Shown here: piece after piece, positions 1 to 5,101 of the stretch
Layout of the letters: each line of letters opens with the position of its first letter
How positions within the stretch are numbered: the stretch's first letter is position 1
Program-made: the position numbers and the translations under genes
Notes under the pieces: model-generated
Database searches by the model: none
Seen by the model: the letters and a program-made list of their open reading frames with translations, nothing else
Told to the model about the DNA's origin: nothing
Assembly (NCBI GenBank): GCA_905215035.1
Contig: CAJMOJ010000091.1
Coordinates: 1 to 5,131 of the forward strand
Origin: an uncultured bacterium
Lineage (GTDB): Bacteria > Actinomycetota > Coriobacteriia > Coriobacteriales > Eggerthellaceae
DNA: 5,131 nucleotides
Direction of reading: 5' to 3'

Positions 1-372
1 CTGCATACAAACCCCCCGAGACAACATAGCCCGCGATGTAAACTGCATGCTGTATGCGCGCATGCCCTCTGCGAGACCCGGCACATTCCTTTCACACACA
101 TCTTGTGTTGCTTCGGGTGTCACATCACGAAGAGATAGCCCTGTTCCACCGCATGTAAGCACGATCTGAGCACCCAGATTGTCTACCGCATCAACAAGAG
201 CATCCGCAATCACGGTTCGATCGTCAATAACAACGCGATGGCTCACAACATCCCAGCCGCGATCCTTAATCAAAGAGACCAACGCTGACCCAGCGCTATC
301 CTGAGCTACATCACGCGTGTCAGAACAGGTAATAATGGCAAAAGTGAGTGTAGTATTTTTGGAAGCCTCCAC
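1..372 (-). CDS. MoaB/MogA-type molybdopterin adenylyltransferase, C-terminus missing (runs off window edge)
   Basis: My translation gives 124 codons with no stop before the left edge, so the gene is partial (family members are usually about 160-195 residues). The motif TCGGTGLSLRDVTPEAT at residues 73-89, followed by VPGLAEGMRAYSM and TSRAMLSRGV (97-121), is the MoCF/MogA-MoaB signature that binds molybdopterin. By analogy with E. coli MogA, D50 and D83 match the two acidic residues reported as essential. The family activates molybdopterin by adenylylation in the cytoplasm, just before MoeA inserts molybdate. The start must be the GTG at 372-370, because the moeA TAA directly precedes it in the same frame and no other canonical start occurs before conserved sequence. 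There is no clear Shine-Dalgarno site at the usual spacing; a GAAGAAGGGG stretch ends 11 nt upstream. Translation is probably coupled to moeA. MoaB and MogA cannot be separated from this fragment. Confidence 0.93.
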   Translation of the reverse strand, partial: MEASKNTTLTFAIITCSDTRDVAQDSAGSALVSLIKDRGWDVVSHRVVIDDRTVIADALVDAVDNLGAQIVLTCGGTGLSLRDVTPEATQDVCERNVPGLAEGMRAYSMQFTSRAMLSRGVCMQ

Positions 373-1644
373 TTAAAACACGACCCCTTCTTCAACATTA
401 AGAAGCACACATTCAACAAGCGTGCCTGCATCAACCTTTTTAGCTTCAGGAACACCTTCAGGCAAAATAGCAAGACAAGTTCCCTGTTGCAGTGTTCCAA
501 ACAAACCGGAACTCTGATTCTTGGCAGGAATAACGACGAGCGCTCCCTCATCGTCACGCTCAAGAGAAGCCCGCAGATAAATTCGACGCGGATCTTTTTT
601 CTTCTGATCTCGTACCAGACGTGCCCAAACACAAGGACGCTTCAAAGCGCTAAAACCCTGCATCATTCTAAGCGCAGGACGAATCAGTATTTCAAACCCG
701 CAATAGGCCGCCGCAGGATTTCCTGGTAAGCCAAAAACAGGAACTCCATCAACAAGACCAAACGTTTGCGCTTTACCTGGGCGCATGTTAACAAGTGTCA
801 TCAACACCGTGCCATTTTCATGTACCACGTCTTTGATATAGTCATAATCACCATTCGATGCGCCCCCCGTCGTGATCACCACATCACACGCTTTAGCCGC
901 ATCTTTAACAACGGCTGTAATAGCTTCTTTATCATCAGGGCAAATGGGATATAGCTTGGCAATTCCACCTGCTGCCTGGACACAAGCACCGATGGCATAT
1001 GAATTCCCATCGCGAATATGTCCCGCATCAGGAATTACCGTAGGTGCTACCAATTCAGACCCCAATGCAATAACACCGACTATGGGACGTTTGTATACCT
1101 CAACAGTAATTGCTCCACAACTTGCCAAAAAACCAACACCTGCTGGATGAATTACCTCTCCTTGATGTAAGGCAACCATACCCGCCTTGAGATCTTCCCC
1201 AGCCTCTCTAATATTTGCCCTCACTACTGATGGCTCACTAAACATGACCTCGGAACCAGCCATCCCATCGCCTGAACCATATGAAACAATCTCGTATTTG
1301 ACAACCGTGTCAGCACAATCAGGCAACGGTGCACCAGTCATGATGCGCACACATTCATCAGGTGCAAGATCTCCTTCATACGTAGTGCCAGCAGGTATTT
1401 CTGCAACTACTTTTAAAGCGATGGGGTTATCCGCACTCGCTGTTTCAATCGAAGAGCTCTTAAGCGCAAAACCATCCATTGCCGCATGAGCAAAAGGAGA
1501 AATATCACAATCAGTTGCAACATCATGAGCACAAACACGACCCACTGATTCAAGGAGCGAAACTTCTTCTGTCCCCATACGTGTTACGGTCTGTAGAATG
1601 AGCGCGCATGCCTCTTCCACACTCACCATTTCTTTATCTTGCAT
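373..1644 (-). CDS. moeA: Molybdopterin molybdenumtransferase MoeA
   Basis: This 423-residue protein has the full length expected for MoeA, which inserts molybdate into adenylylated molybdopterin to give Moco. The MoeA landmarks occur in order: ISPFAHAAMDGFA (48-60), IMTGAPLPDCADTVVKYE (101-118), the MoCF-type core with GSELV (195-199) and IRDGNSYAIGA (210-220), VVITTGGASNGDYDYIKDV (255-273), MRPGKAQTFG (287-296) and VFGLPGNPAAAY (303-314), then a C-terminal beta-barrel domain IV with NQSSGLFGTLQQGTCLAILP (376-395). No key segment is missing. The ATG at 1644 has AAAGGGA 9 nt upstream. A second in-frame ATG five codons later is possible but less likely. It lies 52 nt after the methyltransferase stop with no terminator between them, and its own stop abuts the next gene, so it is the middle gene of an operon. 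A matching molybdoenzyme is expected elsewhere in the genome; none is in this window. Confidence 0.96.
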   Translation of the reverse strand: MQDKEMVSVEEACALILQTVTRMGTEEVSLLESVGRVCAHDVATDCDISPFAHAAMDGFALKSSSIETASADNPIALKVVAEIPAGTTYEGDLAPDECVRIMTGAPLPDCADTVVKYEIVSYGSGDGMAGSEVMFSEPSVVRANIREAGEDLKAGMVALHQGEVIHPAGVGFLASCGAITVEVYKRPIVGVIALGSELVAPTVIPDAGHIRDGNSYAIGACVQAAGGIAKLYPICPDDKEAITAVVKDAAKACDVVITTGGASNGDYDYIKDVVHENGTVLMTLVNMRPGKAQTFGLVDGVPVFGLPGNPAAAYCGFEILIRPALRMMQGFSALKRPCVWARLVRDQKKKDPRRIYLRASLERDDEGALVVIPAKNQSSGLFGTLQQGTCLAILPEGVPEAKKVDAGTLVECVLLNVEEGVVF

Positions 1645-1653
1645 AGATAATCA

Positions 1654-1660
1654 TCCCTTT
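1654..1660 (-). promoter_or_regulatory. Ribosome binding site of moeA
   Basis: The minus strand reads AAAGGGA, with 9 nt before the ATG at 1644. This supports the first ATG over the second in-frame one. The short gap to the methyltransferase stop holds no terminator or obvious promoter, which supports co-transcription. Confidence 0.6.
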
Positions 1661-1696
1661 GATGCTTAGTGTTACGGTTTGATGCGAGTCTATAGA

Positions 1697-2608
1697 TTAG
1701 TGGTGGTGATGGTGATGTCCATGACCAGCGTGATTGTGATGATGGTGAGAATGGCTGCTATGGTTTGACTCTACAGGTTCCACTCCTGGCTTATCCCAAA
1801 AAATAAAAGCCCAAATGATTTTTCGAGGCTCATCAAATTCCCAACCACCCTCAACTTTTTTGAGGTGTTGGGTAACCCATGTGTCGATAGCCTGCTCAGC
1901 ACGCTTATGCTCTTCTTGCGTAAGCGTTGCGTGAGCAATTTTGAGCATGTCTTGATACTTTTTGAGGGCGGAATCTTTGGATTCAAAAACTTCAGTTTTG
2001 TAGGAAGTAATATAAGAGACCTGTGGGAAATACCCTAAATCAGCAGCAATGCCAAATGCATAAATTGCATCATTTCGTTTCTGAGGGGTAATACCAATAT
2101 CAGCAAGCATGCGTCCATCGAGACGCGGCGACATGCCAGTCGTGACGGTCAAACAAACACGACGACGCGCCACTTCATTAAGTTTCTTGAGCGCCTCTTC
2201 TAGATCAGATGTAATCAGAGAACGTGATGCAAGCGCAATATCATAGCTTTCTGGCTTAATACCCGCACGAAGCCAATCATCAGACCAGGCAAGCTTCTTT
2301 AGCTCAATTCGTTTCTCGCAGTTTTGGGGAATGCGTTTCTGCAATGCAGACAACATTCCTTCAGAAAAATCAGCAGCAAGCACTTTATGAAAATGCTCTG
2401 CAAGCGGAATAGCAATACTTCCTGAACCGCATCCCATATCAAAGATTGAATCTCCCAACTGAAGATCCATCTTTTCAATACATTGTTCTACATAATCTGA
2501 AGGAGCATCCTTTGCGCCTATTGCTTCAGCACGTTCATCCCAATGCTGAGGCAAATCAGGCGCACGTCTTTCAGTACTCAACACACGCCATTCTTGAGCT
2601 AAATCCAT
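1697..2608 (-). CDS. Class I SAM-dependent methyltransferase with C-terminal poly-histidine tail
   Basis: The protein has 303 residues. Motif I of the Rossmann-like methyltransferase fold is clear: IFDMGCGSGSIAIPLAEHF (55-73), then VLAADFSEGML (76-86), whose D80 fits the acidic residue that binds the ribose of S-adenosylmethionine. SYDIALASRSL (121-131) fits motif IV. The C-terminal half (about 155-275) contains SPRLDGRML and a helical, Lys- and Glu-rich section; I do not recognise its substrate. The last 21 residues (283-303) hold 14 histidines and end in six consecutive histidines before the stop, which suggests binding of Ni, Co, Zn or Cu. The start is the ATG at 2608, because AAGGAG lies 6 nt upstream; in-frame ATGs at 2641 and 2656 lack such a site. 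It leads the operon with moeA and the MoaB/MogA gene, so a role near Moco or metal supply is a reasonable inference. No signal peptide is visible, so it is probably cytoplasmic. Confidence 0.9.
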   Translation of the reverse strand: MDLAQEWRVLSTERRAPDLPQHWDERAEAIGAKDAPSDYVEQCIEKMDLQLGDSIFDMGCGSGSIAIPLAEHFHKVLAADFSEGMLSALQKRIPQNCEKRIELKKLAWSDDWLRAGIKPESYDIALASRSLITSDLEEALKKLNEVARRRVCLTVTTGMSPRLDGRMLADIGITPQKRNDAIYAFGIAADLGYFPQVSYITSYKTEVFESKDSALKKYQDMLKIAHATLTQEEHKRAEQAIDTWVTQHLKKVEGGWEFDEPRKIIWAFIFWDKPGVEPVESNHSSHSHHHHNHAGHGHHHHHH

Positions 2609-2614
2609 ACTAGT

Positions 2615-2620
2615 CTCCTT
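2615..2620 (-). promoter_or_regulatory. Strong ribosome binding site that fixes the methyltransferase start
   Basis: The minus strand reads AAGGAG, then 6 nt, then the ATG at 2608. It rules out the longer reading frame from 2656, whose extra 16 codons overlap the hairpin upstream. Confidence 0.85.
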
Positions 2621-2621
2621 T

Positions 2622-2650
2622 ATAAAAACAAGGCTTACCATAGAGCCTTG
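2622..2650 (-). terminator. Intrinsic-terminator-like hairpin in the methyltransferase leader (candidate attenuator)
   Basis: On the minus strand, CAAGGCT (2650-2644) and AGCCTTG (2635-2629) form a perfect 7-bp stem with an 8-nt loop. Two more G-T pairs can extend the stem. Five T residues follow at 2628-2624. The structure ends a few bases before the AAGGAG of the methyltransferase gene. Because the tRNA upstream already has its own terminator, the transcript this hairpin would stop is most simply the leader of the methyltransferase-moeA operon. That arrangement is typical of attenuation. I could not recognise a known riboswitch or a convincing antiterminator. Confidence 0.6.
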
Positions 2651-2707
2651 CCACACTAAACCTCGTAGTTATATTTTTTACTACTAATATGTTTACCATA
2701 AGACCCT

Positions 2708-2713
2708 ATTGTA
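2708..2713 (-). promoter_or_regulatory. Candidate -10 element for the methyltransferase-moeA operon
   Basis: The minus strand reads TACAAT, five of six matches to TATAAT. It would start transcription near 2701 and give a leader of about 90 nt that contains the attenuator-like hairpin. No good -35 hexamer lies 16-18 bp upstream (the best there is CGCAGT), so the promoter would be weak or need an activator. The call is tentative. Confidence 0.3.
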
Positions 2714-2734
2714 GGATAACGCTTCAAAGGACTG

Positions 2735-2751
2735 CGTATTCATTCAATACG
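2735..2751. repeat. 17-bp inverted repeat, candidate operator
   Basis: CGTATT and AATACG are perfect 6-bp arms around the 5-bp centre CATTC. The element sits at and just upstream of where the -35 region would fall for the TACAAT at 2708-2713. That is a plausible place for a dimeric regulator to bind. It does not match a regulator site I know. Confidence 0.35.
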
Positions 2752-2774
2752 AATCCGATACACATACGTAAAAC

Positions 2775-2811
2775 CTTGTGGATCTACTTTGTGGGTCCAT
2801 CTTGTGGATCT
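2775..2811. repeat. Three tandem 13-bp repeats upstream of the methyltransferase operon
   Basis: On the plus strand, CTTGTGGATC (2775), TTTGTGGGTC (2788) and CTTGTGGATC (2801) recur at an exact 13-bp interval. The first and third copies match over 12 bp (CTTGTGGATCTA). The array lies in non-coding DNA between the tRNA terminator and the candidate operon promoter, so it may be a set of protein binding sites. On the minus strand each copy contains a CCACA core preceded by GAT or GAC, which distantly resembles a DnaA box (TTATCCACA), with two mismatches in the first and third copies. Confidence 0.55.
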
Positions 2812-2843
2812 AGTTAGTTCAATATGCGCTCAACGAAGATTTT

Positions 2844-2884
2844 CATAAAAGAAAAGGTCAGAAGTCATTTATGACCTCTGACCT
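2844..2884 (-). terminator. Intrinsic terminator of the tRNA-Thr gene
   Basis: On the minus strand, two 14-nt arms (2884-2871 and 2868-2855) pair fully except for one G-T pair. The first arm begins AGGTCAGAGG and the second ends TCTGACCT. Two bases separate the arms. A T-rich run, TTTTCTTTTATG, follows the stem. The terminator starts about 10 nt after the encoded CCA of the tRNA, so it insulates the methyltransferase operon from upstream transcription. Confidence 0.9.
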
Positions 2885-2894
2885 GGTGTTTTAG

Positions 2895-2969
2895 TGGTGC
2901 CGGCGAAAGGAATCGAACCCTCAACCCACTGATTACAAATCAGTTGCGCTACCGTTGCGCCACGCCGGC
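2895..2969 (-). tRNA. tRNA-Thr (anticodon UGU), CCA encoded
   Basis: Read on the minus strand, a complete cloverleaf can be drawn. The 7-bp acceptor stem is GCCGGCG/CGCCGGC, the D stem is GCGC/GCGC with a 7-nt loop containing GG, and the anticodon stem is ACTGA/TCAGT with loop TTTGTAA, giving anticodon TGT. A 5-nt variable region and a T arm with loop TTCGATT follow. The T stem includes two G-U pairs. The discriminator base is A, and the genome encodes the terminal CCA at 2897-2895. The anticodon reads ACA and, by wobble, other threonine codons. I saw no duplicate of the tRNA 3' end in the window, so there is no sign of an integrated element here. Confidence 0.97.
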
Positions 2970-2980
2970 AAGGCTTACTT

Positions 2981-3008
2981 ATTATACAACAGGGATTTAA
3001 GTTTACAA
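2981..3008 (-). promoter_or_regulatory. Promoter of tRNA-Thr
   Basis: The -10 element TATAAT (2986-2981) is a perfect consensus match. A -35-like TTGTAA (3008-3003, four of six matches) lies 16 bp upstream. Transcription would start a few bases before the mature tRNA 5' end at 2969. The -35 element begins just after the radical SAM stop codon. No terminator separates that gene from the tRNA, so upstream transcripts probably run on to the tRNA terminator. Confidence 0.75.
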
Positions 3009-3010
3009 GA

Positions 3011-3994
3011 TTAATCTTTGGTTTTCGCGGTCGGTTTCACGCCAGTACCATCAAAGAGCGGTATAAAACTCTCCTCACACGCTCCTCCTTCTTGCCAAAA
3101 ATAGTCACCAAATCCAAGTTCGTCAGCATAATCAAGTAGCGCATCATATTCATGATCGTCCACTTTGGAATCTAATCCATACCGTGCAAGCTCTTCACGT
3201 GATAAGAGGGACGTGAACTGGTTCATGATTGAAAACAGCACACGCCCATCGGCATACGATTTAAGCTCATCAAGGACAGCATAGGAATTATCTAGGTATC
3301 CTGGAAGCACCAGATGGCGGACAATGACCCCTTTTGTCATTAATCCATGATTATCAAAAGCGGGATCGCCAACCTGTTCATGCATCCTATCCAATGCACT
3401 ACGTGCTATACAAGGATAGTCGGGTGCTGCTGAAAGTGTTTGCGCCACATCAGGTCTAGCATACTTGTAATCAGTGAGGTAAATATCTACAATTCCCTCC
3501 ATATACGCAAGGCTTTCCTCGCTCTCGTATCCTGAAGTATTGTAAACCACAGGAATCACAAGCTCTCCTGACTCTTTTAATGAGCGCAAAACAGGAGCTA
3601 TACGATCAGTGTAATGAGTTGGTGTCACTAGATTAATATTTGCAGCGTGCTCTTCATTTTGAAGACGTAATACAAGAGCGCGAAACTCTTCAGGAGTCAC
3701 CTCTATACCAGATCCTGCTGCTAGTTCTTTATTTTGACAATAGACACATCTCAAAGGGCAATACGAAAAAAAGATAGCGCCTGACCCTTGACTCCCCACC
3801 AACGGCGGTTCTTCCCACCAATGAAGAGCAGCTCGACCTATACGTATCACACGAGAGGCACCGCATATACCTACCCGCTTAATGCGATCAACCATACAGG
3901 CACGAGGGCAAAGCGTGCAGCGTAAAGAGTCTTGGATTATTTTCTTGCTAGTCTTTGATGCAGTCTCTTGCATTGCGCAACTCACAAAACGCAA
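3011..3994 (-). CDS. PflX-type (COG1313) radical SAM protein, related to pyruvate formate-lyase activating enzymes
   Basis: The 327-residue product is close to full length for this family. C79, C83 and C86 in SYCPLRCVYCQN form the CxxxCxxC motif that holds the SAM-cleaving 4Fe-4S cluster. The family N-terminus CTLCPRAC...VGICG supplies C26, C29, C33 and C44, which may hold a second metal site. HWWEEPPLVGSQGSGAIFFS (58-77) and QEGGACEESFIPLFDGTGV (301-319) are also typical. The family's substrate is not well defined. No glycyl radical enzyme is in the window, so calling it an activase would be speculation. The start is uncertain: TTG at 3994 has AGGG 7 nt upstream, overlapping the stop of the gene before it, whereas ATG at 3973 has no good site. 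The gap to the preceding stop is 9 nt, which implies one operon and coupled translation. Confidence 0.9.
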   Translation of the reverse strand: MRFVSCAMQETASKTSKKIIQDSLRCTLCPRACMVDRIKRVGICGASRVIRIGRAALHWWEEPPLVGSQGSGAIFFSYCPLRCVYCQNKELAAGSGIEVTPEEFRALVLRLQNEEHAANINLVTPTHYTDRIAPVLRSLKESGELVIPVVYNTSGYESEESLAYMEGIVDIYLTDYKYARPDVAQTLSAAPDYPCIARSALDRMHEQVGDPAFDNHGLMTKGVIVRHLVLPGYLDNSYAVLDELKSYADGRVLFSIMNQFTSLLSREELARYGLDSKVDDHEYDALLDYADELGFGDYFWQEGGACEESFIPLFDGTGVKPTAKTKD

Positions 3995-4003
3995 CCCGTT
4001 TCC

Positions 4004-5101
4004 CTAATTGGCGCTAAACCCGTAATCACGCGAAGAATCACCATGATCGTGGTCGCAATCGCACATATCATGATCGTGGTCGCAGTCTCCATGATTATGA
4101 TCATGACCGCAATGATCATGGTGATGATGATCATGCCCACAGACACACCTATCGTCATCATATTCTGCCTCATAATCATCAAGGACATATTCATCATACT
4201 CATTGGAAGACTCGTGATCATACCGCTCTTCCACTGCAGACCAATTAAGATTGTAGGCCTTGGTTTCTTCCTCAGGAGCAAATAAAAGCGACAAAGCCGC
4301 AGGGTTATATGATGCGCCTCCTACCAATGCCAGCAATTCATAAAGATGAAATGATGCATCAGCCTGAGGCAATAACATATCAGTCTCTTCAAGCCACGCA
4401 AGCGCGGCTGCGAGTTCGGCCATAACAATTCCAACCGTATAGGTGCCCTCAAATTCAAATTCGATCATGGCTTGTACAAAACTATCTTGTCCTGAAGACA
4501 AACCTGTACTGGTCGTAAGAATATCGACAAGATCCTCAGGATCACAGGTAACGCTTGATGTAAGAGACTCATCTACACCGACCCCACGTAGCGCGGCGAA
4601 CGATTCAGCTAAACTCACCATGCCAGATGCATGAGCAACGGTATGAGCCATCTTGTACGTTTGCGCCTCAGAAACACTACCAAAAAACAAAACACGCTTT
4701 GCAAGCACTTGTAATAAATCGCGCACTTGTTCATAGGCGGCATGCTCAGCACCAGCAACAATCATCACATTACTAGGAGTAAAAGCTTGCTGCATTACGG
4801 GATTTTTCACAATAAGAGGCGCTGCCACCAAAGTAGCGTTATTGACCGTTGCAAGCTGATAGAGTTCATCAGCAAAAGATGGTACTGTGGGTGATAGATC
4901 AACAAATACTGCGCCATCACACGCATTCATCACGATTCCATCGTCACCAAAATAGAGTTCTTCTAAGCCAGATAAAGAAGCCTGATAAGTAAGAATTACT
5001 TCCGCAGATGAAGATGGCGCTTGACTGTATCTTGCTTCAGTGAAAACAGTAATAAATGCTTTTGTAATTACTTCATCGCCGAAAAATGCAAACGTAGTCA
5101 T
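4004..5101 (-). CDS. Degenerate 3-hydroxyisobutyrate/6-phosphogluconate dehydrogenase-like protein with a His/Asp/Cys-rich C-terminal tail
   Basis: The 365-residue protein follows the layout of beta-hydroxyacid dehydrogenases. ACDGAVFVDLSPTVPSFADEL (60-80) matches the VDxSTxxP region. AQTYKMAHTVAHASGMVSL (146-164), then AESFAALRGVGVDESL, matches the helix bearing the catalytic Lys, here K150. LLPQADASFHLYELLALVGG (243-262) matches the C-terminal helical domain. Three hallmarks are lost: the N-terminal GxGxxG is replaced by FFGDEVITKAF, the Asn after the catalytic Lys is replaced by H/T, and the usual KD in the C-terminal helix is gone (TYTVGIVMAEL). It may therefore not bind NAD(P) or be active. 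An acidic, Tyr-rich linker (about 290-317) leads to a tail (319-355) with 13 His, 6 Cys and 11 Asp, probably a metal-binding or metal-storage segment. No signal peptide or membrane segment is evident. The ATG at 5101 has only a weak AAGAAAA upstream. It leads the operon with the radical SAM gene. Confidence 0.75.
   Translation of the reverse strand: MTTFAFFGDEVITKAFITVFTEARYSQAPSSSAEVILTYQASLSGLEELYFGDDGIVMNACDGAVFVDLSPTVPSFADELYQLATVNNATLVAAPLIVKNPVMQQAFTPSNVMIVAGAEHAAYEQVRDLLQVLAKRVLFFGSVSEAQTYKMAHTVAHASGMVSLAESFAALRGVGVDESLTSSVTCDPEDLVDILTTSTGLSSGQDSFVQAMIEFEFEGTYTVGIVMAELAAALAWLEETDMLLPQADASFHLYELLALVGGASYNPAALSLLFAPEEETKAYNLNWSAVEERYDHESSNEYDEYVLDDYEAEYDDDRCVCGHDHHHHDHCGHDHNHGDCDHDHDMCDCDHDHGDSSRDYGFSAN
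4042..4084 (-). repeat. 27-bp-period repeat inside the metal-binding tail coding region
   Basis: A 16-bp sequence, CATGATCGTGGTCGCA on the plus strand, occurs at 4042-4057 and again at 4069-4084. The 27-bp period equals nine codons and encodes two successive units containing CDHDHD and CDCDHDHGD. A looser 10-residue repeat starting CGHDH precedes it at residues 321-340. The tail appears to have grown by in-frame duplication. Confidence 0.6.

Larger units (their letters stand above)
2651..2843. other. Regulatory intergenic DNA with no gene
   Basis: No credible coding sequence lies between the tRNA terminator and the methyltransferase leader hairpin. The stretch holds the 13-bp repeats, the inverted repeat and the candidate -10 element. 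It also has an AT-rich section around 2670-2700. The 8-mer TTACCATA appears on the plus strand at 2636 (in the hairpin loop) and 2693, a short direct repeat of unknown meaning. Confidence 0.5.

Noticed and set aside
487..1489. Several plus-strand reading frames of 60-100 codons
   Set aside because: All lie antisense to moeA, which has complete family motifs. None shows a recognisable domain or a convincing ribosome binding site.
1697..1760. The C-terminal six-histidine run could be a vector-derived affinity tag
   Set aside because: The run is part of a longer natural tail with mixed His, Ser, Gly and Asn using both CAT and CAC codons. It is followed by ordinary intergenic DNA and moeA, with no vector sequence.
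2609..2656. A longer methyltransferase starting at 2656 or 2641
   Set aside because: The extra residues overlap the terminator-like hairpin and have no good ribosome binding site, while the ATG at 2608 has AAGGAG at ideal spacing.
2665..2700. An AT-rich GTTATAT segment resembling half of a ModE molybdate-regulator site
   Set aside because: The matching inverted half at the right spacing is absent, and such AT-rich words are common in intergenic DNA.
2775..2811. The DnaA-box-like repeats as a replication origin
   Set aside because: Only three imperfect copies are present, there is no adjacent dnaA or dnaN gene, and the surroundings are a tRNA and a metabolic operon.
2813..2845. A 10-codon minus-strand reading frame (MKIFVERILN) after the tRNA terminator
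   Set aside because: It has no ribosome binding site and begins in the T-run of a terminator. It is too short to support.
2895..2969. The tRNA as an attachment site for an integrated element
   Set aside because: No integrase gene and no second copy of the tRNA 3' end is visible in this window.
3968..4285. A plus-strand frame encoding a strikingly Ile- and Met-rich, apparently membrane-spanning 105-residue protein
   Set aside because: It is antisense to the His/Asp-rich tail. CAT and GAT codons read backwards give ATG and ATC, which creates artificial Met and Ile runs. The minus-strand gene has clear family motifs.
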